A DNA stretch of 64,000 nt from Undibacterium_A arcticum (GTDB taxonomy: Bacteria; Pseudomonadota; Gammaproteobacteria; Burkholderiales; Burkholderiaceae_D): the NCBI RefSeq assembly GCF_042660705.1, contig NZ_JBHSUQ010000001.1. One strand, given 5' to 3'. Each line of letters starts with the position of its first letter. Within the stretch, counting starts at the first letter, position 1. A program made the translations under genes and the position numbers. Positions 41,932 through 53,163 of this stretch are shown here, piece by piece. The notes beneath the pieces were generated by a model, which was not told the DNA's origin, searched no databases, and saw only the letters and a program-made list of their open reading frames with translations.

Positions 41932-43392
41932 TCAGGCGGTGCCGCCGACTGTCACGCCATCGATCCGCAAGGTCGGCTGACCGACGCCGACCGGCACGCT
42001 CTGCCCTTCCTTGCCGCAGACGCCGACACCGGGATCGAGCCGCATGTCGTTGCCGATCATCGAGACCCGGTTCAGCACGTCGGGGCCATTGCCGATCAGG
42101 GTCGCGCCCTTGACCGGATAGCTGATCTTGCCGTCTTCGATCATGTAGGCCTCGCTGGCCGAGAACACGAATTTGCCATTCGTGATGTCGACCTGGCCGC
42201 CGCCGAAATTGACCGCGTACAACCCGTTCTTGACCGAGGCCAGGATCTCCCCCGGATCCTCTTTGCCGTCCAGCATGTAGGTATTGGTCATGCGCGGCAT
42301 CGGCAGGTGCGCGAACGATTCGCGCCGGGCGTTGCCGGTGACCGGCATCTTCATTAGCCGTGCGTTGAGGGTGTCCTGCAGATAGCCTTTCAGAATGCCG
42401 TCCTCGATCAGCGTGGTGCACTGGCTCGGATTGCCTTCGTCGTCGATATTGAGCGAACCGCGGCGATCGGCGATGGTGCCGTCATCGACCACCGTCACGC
42501 CCTTGGCCGCCACCCGTTCGCCGATGCGACCGGCGAAGGTGCTGGAACCCTTGCGATTGAAATCGCCTTCCAGTCCGTGCCCGATCGCCTCGTGCAGCAG
42601 GATGCCGGGCCAACCCGGCGCCAGCACCACCGTCATCGGGCCGGCCGGTGCCGGCCGCGCCTCCAGATTGACCAGCGCGCCATTGACCGCATCGGTCGCG
42701 TATTTTTCCATGATCGCGTCAGTGAAATAGGCATAGCTGTAACGCCCGCCGCCACCGCTGGAACCCATTTCACGGCGTCCATTCTGCTCGGCGATCACAG
42801 TCACCGACAGCCGCACCAGGGGCCGGATGTCGGCTGCGATCACGCCGTCGCTGCGGGCCACCAGCACCACGTCGTATTCGGCGGCCAGGCCGGCCATGAC
42901 CTGCACCACGCGCGGGTCTTTGGCACGCGCCATCTTTTCGACGCGCTCCAGCAATTTGACCTTGGCGGTGGCGTCGAGCGAGGCCAGCGGATCATTCGGC
43001 AGGTAGAGCGAGCGGCCGCCCACCTGCTGCATCGACGATGACACTTTCATCTTGCCCGCGCCTTGGCGTGCGATGGTGCGGGTGGCCGCGGCGGCCTCCA
43101 GTAGCGCACGTTCGGAGATTTCATCGGAATAGGAAAATGCCGTCTTGTCGCCCGACACCGCGCGCACGCCGACGCCTTGATCGATCGAAAAACTGCCGGT
43201 CTTGACGATCCCCTCTTCCAGACCCCAGCCTTCGCTCTTGGTGAACTGGAAATACATATCGGCATAATCGACGCGATGCGTAAACATCGCGCCGAGCGAT
43301 TTGATCAGCTTGCTTTCATCCAGGCCGAACGGGGTAAGCAACACGTCGCGGGCAATCGCCAGCGTACTGAGATTCGGTTCAAATGGTTTCAT
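41932..43392 (-). CDS. tldD: TldD, metalloprotease subunit
   Basis: 486 residues from the ATG at 43392 (MKPFEPNLSTLAIARDVLL). TldD and TldE form a zinc protease that degrades unfolded peptides and matures some RiPPs. The zinc site is GILLHEAIGHGLEGDFNRKGSS (HExxxH); also GGGRYSYAYFTDAIMEKYATDAVNGALVNLEARPAPAG and the C-terminal ISYPVKGATLIGNGPDVLNRVSMIGNDM. No tldE/pmbA in the window. Downstream of nit on the same strand, with a terminator between. Confidence 0.96.
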   Translation of the reverse strand: MKPFEPNLSTLAIARDVLLTPFGLDESKLIKSLGAMFTHRVDYADMYFQFTKSEGWGLEEGIVKTGSFSIDQGVGVRAVSGDKTAFSYSDEISERALLEAAAATRTIARQGAGKMKVSSSMQQVGGRSLYLPNDPLASLDATAKVKLLERVEKMARAKDPRVVQVMAGLAAEYDVVLVARSDGVIAADIRPLVRLSVTVIAEQNGRREMGSSGGGGRYSYAYFTDAIMEKYATDAVNGALVNLEARPAPAGPMTVVLAPGWPGILLHEAIGHGLEGDFNRKGSSTFAGRIGERVAAKGVTVVDDGTIADRRGSLNIDDEGNPSQCTTLIEDGILKGYLQDTLNARLMKMPVTGNARRESFAHLPMPRMTNTYMLDGKEDPGEILASVKNGLYAVNFGGGQVDITNGKFVFSASEAYMIEDGKISYPVKGATLIGNGPDVLNRVSMIGNDMRLDPGVGVCGKEGQSVPVGVGQPTLRIDGVTVGGTA

Positions 43393-43701
43393 GATGTGAT
43401 TGGTTCGCGCCTCAGGGTCCAAGGTCGCCTATTTGTTTGGTGGATTATGGTGTGAATTACTGCGTCGATAGGGGATTGTAGAGCATTGGGACCGCGTCCG
43501 TGGCACCATAGCCGGTCGCCTCCCGCCGGCCGCGCGACGGCTGACCAAAACTTGCCGCCGGCGCCCCGCAAAAATCGCATTATGGGGGAGTATAGGCCGA
43601 AAACATGCATTAGCCGCTAGTAGAATAATGGTATCAAAAAATACTGCCGCCAGTATTTTTTGAGCGTCGATGACGGCTGTTGGCGGCGTCCAACCATCAG
43701 A
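43393..43701. other. Region between nitrilase gene and tldD
   Basis: 309 bp with the nitrilase terminator (43636-43661), one copy of the dispersed element (GGGGGAGTATAGGCCGAAAA, 43584-43603) and presumably the tldD promoter. No gene. Confidence 0.5.
43636..43661 (-). terminator. Bidirectional intrinsic terminator after the nitrilase gene
   Basis: Perfect AAAAAATACTG / CAGTATTTTTT stem, loop CCGC, 40 bp past the stop at 43702. Confidence 0.9.
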
Positions 43702-44535
43702 TTACAGCTTGCGATGCTGCAATGCTGGCAAACTCGCGCGCACATCGGCGATCTTGTGCGGGTCCAGTTCGCCGACCACCGCTCCCTCGCCTTCCGCCAG
43801 CATCGCCCTGACCTCGCCCCACGGATCGATCAGCATGCTGTGGCCCCAGGTGCGACGCCCGTTCTGATGCTTGCCGCCCTGCGCTGCCGCCAACACGTAG
43901 CACTGGTTCTCGATCGCGCGCGCGCGCAGCAGGATTTCCCAGTGTGCCTGCCCGGTCGTATAGGTAAAGGCTGCCGGCACCACGATCATCGCGCACTGGC
44001 CGAGCGCGCGATACAGTTCGGGAAAGCGCAGGTCGTAGCAAACCGATAGACCAACCCGGCCAAACGGCGCATCAAAGGCGACGACCTCGCTGCCACGCAC
44101 AATCGTGCGCGCCTCGTCGTACGATTCCTCGCCCTTGGTGAAGCCGAACAGATGAATCTTGTCGTAGCGGCCGACGCGCTCGCCGCTGGGGTTGTAGACC
44201 AGCGTCGTATTGAGCACCTTGTCCGGTTCCGGCGCAACCAGCGGCAGCGTGCCGCCGATCAGCCAGATGCGGTGCTGTTGGGCGATACCGGCCATGAAAT
44301 CCTGGATCGGCCCGCTGCCGAGCGCCTCCGCGTGCCCCACCTTGTCGGACTCGCTGTGACCCATGATGGCCCAGTATTCCGGCAGCAAGATCAGTTGCGC
44401 GCCCTGTGCCACCGCGTCGGCGATCAGCCTGCGGGCGCTGTCGATATTATCGGCCACCGACGGTGTCGACAGCATCTGGATCGCGGCCACCTTGAACCTG
44501 GCTTGGTCCGCATCGGTACGTTTATTTGGATTCAT
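43702..44535 (-). CDS. Nitrilase-family amidohydrolase (Nit1/deaminated glutathione amidase type)
   Basis: 277 residues. Catalytic Glu-Lys-Cys triad: LILLPEYWAIMGH, YDKIHLFGF and VGLSVCYDLRFPELYRALG. C-terminal GGKHQNGRRTWGHSMLIDPWGEV is typical of the Nit1 branch, which hydrolyses deaminated glutathione; substrate here is inferred. The ATG at 44535 overlaps the yhdP TGA (ATGA), so it is translated from the yhdP mRNA. Confidence 0.92.
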   Translation of the reverse strand: MNPNKRTDADQARFKVAAIQMLSTPSVADNIDSARRLIADAVAQGAQLILLPEYWAIMGHSESDKVGHAEALGSGPIQDFMAGIAQQHRIWLIGGTLPLVAPEPDKVLNTTLVYNPSGERVGRYDKIHLFGFTKGEESYDEARTIVRGSEVVAFDAPFGRVGLSVCYDLRFPELYRALGQCAMIVVPAAFTYTTGQAHWEILLRARAIENQCYVLAAAQGGKHQNGRRTWGHSMLIDPWGEVRAMLAEGEGAVVGELDPHKIADVRASLPALQHRKL

Positions 44536-47500
44536 CTCAATTCACCTTTGATGTTGTCCGGGGCCCCGGAAGCGGCTCCATGGGTATTACCGGTCTTGCC
44601 GGCGAGCTTGGTGACGGTCGGATCTTTCCATGCGCCGGTAATCTGATATTCAAAAGTAAATGCCCGCATCAGCGGATCGCGCAAGAATAGTTGCGCCAGA
44701 AACGAGCCGAGCCCGATCACCGGGTTAATCGCCAGCGCATAGGCAACCGAGGCCGCGCCGACATTGATTTCCGGGATCACGACCACGTGCAGGTTCTGCG
44801 TTTCCTTCGCAATATCGGCGCTGCCATCCATCAGCACGGTGGCATTGATGCTGCGCATTTTCAGGTTGTCGGTCTTGACCAGGCCGTGCGCAATGTCGGC
44901 GCTGGCGGTCACCCCGTCGAACGCGAAACCTTCCGAAAACACGTCGCGAAAATCCAGTGTCAGGCGGCGCGGCAGTGATTGCAGGCTGAGCACGCCCAGC
45001 AGTTTGGCCGCGCCCGGATCGACCTTCAGGAATTGCCCGGCTGCCATGTCGAGCTGCATCTTGCCCGACAGCGTAGGAATATCGATCGAGAATGGCAAGC
45101 CGTTCCAGTTCAGCTCGCCATTCATCTTGCCCTGGCCACCGCGCAGGACACCGGCGAAGCCGAATCGATCGAGCAGCTTGCCGGCATCTGCCACCTCCAG
45201 CGTATATGCCAGGCTGGTGCTGCTGCTGTCGCCCTCCTTGCTGAGCCATTTGCCGGTACCCTTGAGCGCCGCATCGGAATTGGTCAGCGACAGCATGTTG
45301 ATGCGCCATTCACGCCCTTCTGTCGCGCGCACATTATTGGCAAGCAATTCCAGCCGGCCCATTTTCTTGCCGAACAGTTCGAAGTTGTCCGCCACCACAT
45401 CGAGCGCCGGAATCTGGGTCGCCGAGGATTTTCCTTCCAGTAAATCACCGACGCCGGATGCCGCCGATTTCGGAATGATCAGGGACGCCAGACGCGCTGT
45501 CACCTTGCCCAATCCCTGACCGGCGCGCCCTTCATTCCAGGTCAGGTAACCGGACGCCTGGCGCGAATCGATATTCGCCTGCCACACCCCTTTCTGATGC
45601 GACGCGCCGACCACCACATTGTCGAGCGCCTTGTCCATCAGCACCAGCTCGCTGGCGCGGGCCGCCATCGAATCCGGTTCCACGTATTGAGCGATATTGA
45701 GACTGCCGGCGTTCGCCAGCGTGGCGGGACTGACAGCACCGACATTCGCCACGACCACCCGCTTGGCACTGGCGTCTTCAGCATCGGCTTTCTCCTGGTC
45801 CGACGTATTGCCTGCGCTTGCGATCGCGGTCGCGACACTGCGCCACGCATCGAGATTGAGCGATTTCAGCTCGACGTTGGCGACCAGTCCGCTGTCCGGT
45901 TCAGGCGCCGGCACATTGACGCCAATGCCGCCGCGCACCACTCGCCAGGCGGTATTTTTTTCAACCGGTTTCTGTCGCAGATAATGGACCGCGATGGCCG
46001 ATCCCAGCGAGATCCTGATTTCGTCGCGGACGCTCTGCGCATCGGCTGGCGCCAGCCCGCTCAGCTGAAATTTCAGCGGCATGCTGTCATTGGCGGCCTT
46101 GCGCAGCGGCGCCGGAAAATCCAGCGCGAGGCCTTGCAGGCTCGACTCCACCAGAATCTCGGGCTGATTATTCCTGACGTTGATGGTCGCCGCAAACGGC
46201 GTGCTGCCTCGCAAATGATCGGCCAGCTTTTGGATCGCCGGTACCGGGTAGGCCTTGCGCAACCCGTCGGCCGAGGCGCTGCCGCTGGCCTTGATGACGA
46301 TCGCGCCGTCGGGCTGGCTGCCGCCGCTGACGGTGGCGGCGCCACCCAGGAAATTGGCGACGATGCCATTCAGGCTCACGCCTTTTTCATGGAATTCCAG
46401 CTTGCCGTTAGTCGCCACCAGCGGCGGCATCCCGCGCTGCAGGATCACGTCGTTATTGGCGAACTGCAATATGCCCTGCACCTTGGCGTCGTGCATATGC
46501 GCCAGCGGCAATTGCAGCTTCAGCGCCAGCTTTGCATTGCCGCTGCCCTTGCTCTCTTCGGTGAAATTGCTGATCCAGCCCGCCACCGGACTGACATTGG
46601 TATACCGCAAGAAATCCTGCAGCGCGCCGGCCGCACTGCCGTCGATCTCCAGCTGGCTATCGTTCGCCAGCAGATCGGGAATCACGGCGGTCACGTTCGA
46701 CAGGGCGACGCCGCCGGTTTTGGCGCTGTCGGCCTTGACCTCGAGCCGGGTGCGATCGATCAGCAACGTGCCGTTGATCTGCTCGGCCTGGGGCCATAGC
46801 GGCGATTTGTCGTCCTTCGCGAAACTACCGGGCGTGTAATTCAGTTTGCCGTTGTTGATCTTGGCAATGACGCGAAATTCACCACTCGGCTTGTCGGTCG
46901 GCGCCTTGGTGTGAAACGGAAAATCGGCTAAATCACCCTTCAGCCGCAGCGCCACATCATCGGACTTGCCGTCTTCCAGCGCCCCGATCAGCCAGTGCTG
47001 CAGATGCTCCGGCGTCTGCAGCGGCAAATAGCGCTCGATTTCTTCACGTCAAAACCGGAAAAATGTCCGGTCAAATCGACCTGGCTCAGCGATTTACCTT
47101 GCCGCGGCTTGAGCGGCACCAGATGCTTGCCGGACAGGCTACCGTGCAATCCGTCCTGCACGAAATCCATCCGGTCGATCTGGAACAATACCTGATCCTG
47201 TCCCTGAAATACCCAGTTTGCCTGCATGTTCAGGCTATCGAACGGCATTGCAGGTTCGGCGAAATAGCCCGGCATTTGCAGCACCAGCTTGGCGGACGCC
47301 AGGCTGAACTGACCGCCGCGATCGTTGGCATCGACCCGTCCGGTCAGATTATCGAAACCAGGAATCGCCGGCACCGCTGCCAGCGCCGGCGTGGAGGCGA
47401 TTTTTGGCTGCGCCACGCGGGCTGGTTGCGCTGCCAGCGACAGGCCGCTGAACTGGCCCTTGACGTTGTAGGACACGATGTTCGGATAGCTGCCTTGCCA

Positions 47501-48808
47501 TTGCGCCGAAAAATCCCGCAACTGGCCACGCGGCGCAAAATCGGCCAATAGCTGGCGCTGGGCCGCCGCCAGCGGCAGGTGTCCGGCAAAATTGGCTAAC
47601 GTTTGCAGCTCCAGCACGCGCGCCCTGATCTCGGTTTTTTCCGGCACGCCCTTCTTGGCTGGCACAAAGCTGGTGTTGATGGTGGTGGTCGGCAGCACCA
47701 ATCCGTCTTCGGTCTGCAAGGAAAAATCGGTCAATGCCAGCGCATAGCCGTGGGCACCGAAGGTTGGCATGCCACCGACCGCGTTCCGGTCGAATTTTTC
47801 CTGCGCCGAAATGCGACCGCCCACTTGGGCCAGATTCAACAGCGGCAAGTCCTTGCGCAGCCGCGCCGACACATTCGACAGCTTCAGGTCGGCGGTAAAA
47901 TCGGCGACCTTGGACTGATCCAGATTGAGCCAGGCGCGCACCGATCCTTTGCCTTGCGGCACCTCGATCGGATAATCAACGTAGCGCTTCCAGACACTCA
48001 GGTCGGTCGCGCCGAGATCGAGATACAACTGCCCCTTCCACAAGCGGACATCGGAAATCCTGCGCGCAAACGCCGGATGAACGAAATTGGCGCGCACGTC
48101 GAGCGGTGCCGACAGGTCCGCCGGCGGTATCGCCTTCAGGCCGAACTGATGCCGCCGCCAGCGGTTGTGCAGCGCCAGGTTGACGCCCTCGAGCGCCAGT
48201 TCCGGCGCGTCACGTTTGGCGTCGGTCCAGCGCACGCGCCCTTCGCGGATCACTATTTCTCGCTGCGACAGCACCCAGTCAAAGCCCTTGCCGTCGCCGC
48301 CCTTGTTGGGATCGACGAACATGCCGGCCACGTACAGCTTGCCGTCGGCCTCGCGCCGGATATCGAGGTCGGGACGGATGATTTCGAGCGAATTAAAGCG
48401 CACATCGGCGGCGAACAGCGACCACCATGACAAGGTGGCTGACACGCTCGGCAACGTCAGCGCCTGGCGCCCGTCCTTGTCGCGCAGCACTACATCGCCC
48501 AGAAACAGGTTCGGCCGGATCCCGTGCCAGGACGCATAGATGCGGGCGATCGATACCGGCTGGCCGACGGCCTTGCTGGCGATCTGTTCGATATTGCCCT
48601 TGTAGCTGTCAATATTGGGCAGCACAAGATATCGCAGCGACAGGAATACGCCGCAAAACACGAAGTAGGCGACGATCAGCGACTTGAATACGAAGCCCAG
48701 CACGTGGTGACTCAGCAGATTCGCATAGCGATAGCCGTCGCGCAGCGTATGCCAGCCGATGACGAGGCGGCGGCTGGCGGACGCGGGTTGATGCGGTTCT
48801 GTGGTCAT
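44532..48808 (-). CDS. yhdP: YhdP-family AsmA-like envelope protein (frameshifted as read)
   Basis: About 1,425 residues across one frameshift. The ATG at 48808 (MTTEPHQPASASRRLVIGWH); one N-terminal helix (VLGFVFKSLIVAYFVFCGVFLSLRYLVLP), then a very long periplasmic beta-rich region and a C-terminal AsmA_2 domain (GGQGKMNGELNWNGLPFSIDIPTLSGKMQLDMAAGQFLKVDPGAAKLLGVLSLQSLPRRLTLDFRDVFSEGFAFD). YhdP, TamB and YdbH are bridge-like proteins that carry phospholipid to the outer membrane. The frame breaks at the run 47039-47041 (GTGAAGAAATCGAGC; one A missing gives KKIERYLPLQTPEHLQHWL). nit follows in an ATGA overlap; glnE is divergent. Confidence 0.93.
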
Positions 48809-49060
48809 CTCTCGGGAGTGGGGTCGGACACGACGTAAAATAAAATTGCTGGGATAAAATCGATCTGGACTAACCGAGTACGGCATCGTCTTCCGACTAC
48901 GCTTCAGACATATACTCATGCAATCAATGCTAAATACCGCAAATAATCACAGGCAAAGAAGTACATACTCCATAATCTGTGCATCAACGGATCGTACTTC
49001 AGCGTTTCATTGCACACGATCTGCGCCCGCCAACGTCCTTACTGCAAGCATCCAACTTAA
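48809..49060. other. Divergent region yhdP / glnE
   Basis: Contains promoters for both genes and a copy of the dispersed element (AAATACCGCAAATAATCACA ... GTACATACTCCATAATC, 48930-48976). No gene seen. Confidence 0.45.
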
Positions 49061-51838
49061 ATGATTCGATCCCTTTTGAGCAGTATTGTTGCTTCCCGAT
49101 TCCAGGCCCGCTGGCTCAATGCCGATCCGGCGCGGGCCGATCAGCTGGCGACGCTTGCTGGATTATCCCTGAGCACGGTCGATTTTGCTGTTCTTTTACA
49201 AAAAGAAATAGATGCCGGCCTGCCCCAACCGCTACCGCTACAGCGCGCGATGCGTCGGCTGCGCAACCTGCTGGTGGCGAGCCTGATTGAACGTGATCTG
49301 GCCGGCCGCGCCGATCTGGCTGAAGTGGTCGATACGATGACCGGTTTCGCCGATTTTGCGATCCGCACCCATCTGGACGCCTTGCACGCCGAAATGACGG
49401 CCGCCCACGGCACGCCGATCGGCGAGGAATCCGGTCAGCCGCAACAGCTGATCGTGCTCGGCATGGGCAAACTCGGTGGCGGCGAACTGAACGTGTCGTC
49501 CGATATCGACCTGATCTTCGTGTATCCCGAAGACGGCGAGACCCGCACCGACAATCCGGAACAGCGACAATTGTCGAACCACGAATTCTTCGTGCGCCTG
49601 GGCAAGAAATTCATCGCGGCACTCTCGGAAATCACCGAAGACGGCTTCACCTTCCGCGTCGACATGGCGCTGCGGCCGAACGGCGCGTCGGGTCCGCTGG
49701 TGGCCAGCCTGAACATGGTGGAGGAGTACCTGATCGTGCAGGGGCGCGAATGGGAACGCTATGCCTGGTGCAAGGCACGCCCGGTCACCGGCAACCCGGC
49801 CGACATCGTCTTGCTGGAAGCGATCGTGCGGCCCTTCGTGTATCGCCGCTATCTCGATTTCGGTGCGATCGACGCAATCCGCAACATGCACGCGCAGATT
49901 CGCGCCGAGGTGGGACGCCAGGAACGGCTGCATCCGGATCGCAGCAACAACGTCAAACTCGGGCGCGGCGGCATCCGCGAGATCGAATTCCTGGCCCAGG
50001 TGTTCCAGTTGATCCGTGGCGGACGCGATGCCAGTCTGCGCGATCGCTCCACGCGCGCCATCCTGCGCGTCTTGGCCGACAAGCAATTGCTGGATGTCGA
50101 TGTGGTGCAGCAGTTGCTCGGTTCATACACCTTTCTACGCAATCTGGAACACCGCCTGCAATACCTTGAAGATGCACAAACGCATGCATTGCCGGTCAGC
50201 GACAGCGACCGCCTGACCGTCGCGCAGATGATGGGCTTGGCCGATGTTGCGTCGCTGCTGACGGCGCTGGAAGCGCACCGGACCTTCGTTGCGGCACAAT
50301 TCGATGCGATTTTCAGCGACAAGACTGCCGATGGCAGCTGCGGCAGAGGCGACGACCGGCGCCACGGCAACGAACGCGACAGCGATCGCGCCATCGATAC
50401 GCATCACCACGACCAGGTGTCCGGCACCGACCAGCGCGAGGCGATCGAGGCCCGGCTAGGCGCGCTCGGATTCGACGAACCGCATGCCGCCGCGCAGCGC
50501 TTGCTGGCGACCTTGCAATCGCCACGACTGCAATCGTTGCCGGAGGCCAGCCGCAACCGCCTGGTTGCGCTGATCAATGCGGCGCTGCCGCAGATTGCCG
50601 GCAGCAGCAAGACCGGCCCGACGACACTGGCGCGCCTGTTGGATTTTCTGGAAGCGATCGCGCGCCGCTCGGCCTATCTGTCGCTGTTGACCGAATATCC
50701 GCATACGCTGGGGCGTGTCATTCGGATGATCAGTGCCAGCGGCTGGGCCGCAAAATACCTGACCAACCATCCGATCCTGCTAGATGAATTGCTGGATCAC
50801 CGCACGCTGCAAGCGACGCCGGATTGGCCGGCCTTTGCGTGCGAGCTGCAGCAGCATCTGGACGCCGCCGCCGGCGACACCGAACGCCAGCTCGACATCT
50901 TGCGCGAAATGCATCACGCACAGCTATTCCGGCTGCTGGCGCAGGATCTGGAAGGCGGCTTGACGGTCGAGCGGCTGGCCGATTACCTGTCGGCGCTGGC
51001 CGACACCATGGTCGCCGCCACCGTGCAAGCGGCATGGCGGGCGATTCCGAATCACCACCGCGAGATTCCGCAATTTGCGGTAATTGCCTACGGCAAGCTG
51101 GGCGGCAAGGAACTCGGCTATGCGTCCGATCTCGACGTGATCTTTTTGTTCGATGATGATGATCCCGAAGCGCCGTTCCTGTATGCCAAGCTGGCGCAGC
51201 GCTTCATCACCTGGATGACCAGCCACACCTCGGCCGGCATCCTGTTCGACATCGACACGGCGCTGCGGCCGGACGGCGCCAGCGGCATGCTGGTGTCAAG
51301 CGTGACCGCATTCGAGCGTTACCAGACCACATCAGCCTGGGTCTGGGAACACCAGGCGCTGACCCGTGCCCGCTTCTGCAGCGGCGACGCCAGCATCGGC
51401 GCGCGTTTCGAACAGATCCGCGACACCGTGCTGCGCACGCCGCGCGACCCTGCCGAATTGAAACGGGACGTGCTGGCGATGCGCCGCAAGATGCGCGATG
51501 CCCACCCGAATCGCAGCACCCTGTTCGACCTGAAGCAGGATAGCGGCGGCATGATCGATATCGAATTCATCGTGCAGCTGCTGGTGCTGCAGCACGCGCC
51601 GCAGTATCCGGCACTGACCGCGAACATCGGCAATATTGCCCTGCTCAAGCTGTGCGGGGAACTGAGCCTGATCGATGCGGCACTGGCGGCCGAAGTGGCG
51701 GATGCGTATCGGGTATTTCGCAAACTGCAGCATCAGACGCGGCTGCAGGGAGCCGATCAGGCGCGGGTGGAGCTGGACCAGATTGGGCCGGAAGTCGCGG
51801 CGGTCGAGCGGCTGTGGGGTGCGATTTTTGGCGAGTAG
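49061..51838 (+). CDS. glnE: Glutamine synthetase adenylyltransferase/adenylyl-removing enzyme
   Basis: 925 residues. Two nucleotidyltransferase domains: N-terminal (deadenylylation) with LGMGKLGGGELNVSSDIDLIFVY and DGFTFRVDMALRPNGASGPL; C-terminal (adenylylation) with IAYGKLGGKELGYASDLDVIFLFDDDD and FDIDTALRPDGASGMLV. Both DxD pairs are intact. Controls glutamine synthetase by PII-dependent AMP addition and removal. A charged, His-rich linker (about residues 425-455, GDDRRHGNERDSDRAIDTHHHD) between the halves is longer than I would expect. Shortish N-terminus (starts MIRSLLSSIVASRFQARWLN). Confidence 0.96.
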   Translation: MIRSLLSSIVASRFQARWLNADPARADQLATLAGLSLSTVDFAVLLQKEIDAGLPQPLPLQRAMRRLRNLLVASLIERDLAGRADLAEVVDTMTGFADFAIRTHLDALHAEMTAAHGTPIGEESGQPQQLIVLGMGKLGGGELNVSSDIDLIFVYPEDGETRTDNPEQRQLSNHEFFVRLGKKFIAALSEITEDGFTFRVDMALRPNGASGPLVASLNMVEEYLIVQGREWERYAWCKARPVTGNPADIVLLEAIVRPFVYRRYLDFGAIDAIRNMHAQIRAEVGRQERLHPDRSNNVKLGRGGIREIEFLAQVFQLIRGGRDASLRDRSTRAILRVLADKQLLDVDVVQQLLGSYTFLRNLEHRLQYLEDAQTHALPVSDSDRLTVAQMMGLADVASLLTALEAHRTFVAAQFDAIFSDKTADGSCGRGDDRRHGNERDSDRAIDTHHHDQVSGTDQREAIEARLGALGFDEPHAAAQRLLATLQSPRLQSLPEASRNRLVALINAALPQIAGSSKTGPTTLARLLDFLEAIARRSAYLSLLTEYPHTLGRVIRMISASGWAAKYLTNHPILLDELLDHRTLQATPDWPAFACELQQHLDAAAGDTERQLDILREMHHAQLFRLLAQDLEGGLTVERLADYLSALADTMVAATVQAAWRAIPNHHREIPQFAVIAYGKLGGKELGYASDLDVIFLFDDDDPEAPFLYAKLAQRFITWMTSHTSAGILFDIDTALRPDGASGMLVSSVTAFERYQTTSAWVWEHQALTRARFCSGDASIGARFEQIRDTVLRTPRDPAELKRDVLAMRRKMRDAHPNRSTLFDLKQDSGGMIDIEFIVQLLVLQHAPQYPALTANIGNIALLKLCGELSLIDAALAAEVADAYRVFRKLQHQTRLQGADQARVELDQIGPEVAAVERLWGAIFGE

Positions 51839-52067
51839 CGCAGCGCATGGAGCACGGCGCGGCACTCGGACTGTTTGGCCCGTTGATCGATCCATCGGTT
51901 CGCCCCGTCGGAGGCCAGGCGGTTGCGATGGCCTGCCGCAGCGCGCATGGCGCTCAAAGAGGCGATCCAATGCGCGCCCTGCGCGATGTTTGCTCCCATG
52001 CCGTGCGCCGACCCGGTCGAATGATTCCCGACTACAGGAAGTAAACCACGCGCCCGGCCTGCGCCAT

Positions 52068-52958
52068 TCAGGATGCTGTAGCGTTGATCGGTCGTACCGC
52101 CAGCAATTCATTGAACACCAACGCCGACAGCACCACGGCGCCACCGAGCAGCGCTTCGCGCGCCGGGACCTCGCCGGCACCGAGCCAGGCCCAGATTGGA
52201 CCGAGCAACACCTCGAGCAAGGCCAGCAGCGAAATCTCGGGTGCCGATAGCGACTTCGACGCATGCACCATCAACATGCACGGAAACCCGAGCTGAAAGA
52301 AACCGAGTATCGCCAAAATCAGGACGTCGTGCAGCGAGGCGCGCATGGGCCACGCCAACGGCAGCATCAGCAGCGCCGAGAACACACCACCCAGCAGCAC
52401 CGCCGGGATCAGGTCCACGCCGTGGCCAGCCTTTTTCAGCGTGATCACGTTGACCGACGCCGCCAGCGGCACACCAAATGCGATCGCCATGCCGGCCAGT
52501 TGCGCGCCGCCCGCTTGCGACATGCTGCCGGCAAACATCCAGACCATCCCGCCAAACGCAACCGCGATCGCGAGCCAGGTCCGCAGCGCGATCTGCTGGC
52601 GCAGGAACAGCCACGCAAACAACGCGGTCAGCAGCGGCGACACACTCATCACGATCAAGGTATTGGCCACCGTCGTCATCGTCAGCGCAATCATGAAACA
52701 GCAAAACATCACGGCCCACATCGCGCCCGACACCACGCCAAGGGCACCGCCGGAGCGCACCGCGGCCAGCGCGCGCGCACGTTTCTGCCACAGCAGCGCG
52801 GCAGCGACGAACAAGGCGGCAAAGCAGCTACGCCAGAACGTGACTTCAAATCCGCGCGCCGCATCAAGATGGCGCGTCAGCACGCCGGCAATACTCCATA
52901 GCGTAGCGGCGCAGACCATCAGGAACAAGGCATTGCGGTGCGAAGGTTTGGTAGGCAT
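52068..52958 (-). CDS. EamA/DMT-family permease
   Basis: 296 residues from the ATG at 52958 (MPTKPSHRNALFLMVCAATLWSIAGVLTRHLD). Ten helices in two EamA repeats (ATLWSIAGVLTRH ... FWRSCFAALFVAAALLW; LAGMAIAFGVPLAASVNVITLKK ... EISLLALLEVLLGPIWAWLGAGEVPAREALLGGAVVLSALVFNEL). Drug/metabolite transporter superfamily; substrate cannot be told from sequence. Single gene, opposite to glnE. Confidence 0.9.
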   Translation of the reverse strand: MPTKPSHRNALFLMVCAATLWSIAGVLTRHLDAARGFEVTFWRSCFAALFVAAALLWQKRARALAAVRSGGALGVVSGAMWAVMFCCFMIALTMTTVANTLIVMSVSPLLTALFAWLFLRQQIALRTWLAIAVAFGGMVWMFAGSMSQAGGAQLAGMAIAFGVPLAASVNVITLKKAGHGVDLIPAVLLGGVFSALLMLPLAWPMRASLHDVLILAILGFFQLGFPCMLMVHASKSLSAPEISLLALLEVLLGPIWAWLGAGEVPAREALLGGAVVLSALVFNELLAVRPINATAS

Positions 52959-53044
52959 CTGTGGTGTCTGTCGATGAGAGGGGATGAGACGAAGGAGACG
53001 AATATGCGGCAACCACGCCGCAGACTGCAGGGTGTAGCTCGCAA

Positions 53045-53095
53045 CAAAAAACCCGTTCTACTCAAGCCACTCACGGTGGCAGAGCAAAACGGGTT
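53045..53095 (-). terminator. Intrinsic terminator of typA
   Basis: Minus strand: AACCCGTT (53095-53088) pairs with AACGGGTT (53057-53050) around an inner hairpin GCCAC-CGTGA-GTGGC, followed by six U. Ends the rimP-to-typA block. Confidence 0.88.
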
Positions 53096-53163
53096 GTCTG
53101 GTGTCCCGCAATCTGAATAGTTCTAGGTCAGTCTGCGAAACGAAACGAAACGACGAGCGGCAA

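Noticed and set aside
45597..46799. 400-codon plus-strand open frame opposite yhdP
   Set aside because: Antisense shadow of the YhdP coding frame; no recognisable domain.
51839..52067. Small genes between glnE and the EamA gene
   Set aside because: Only short frames without RBS or protein-like composition.
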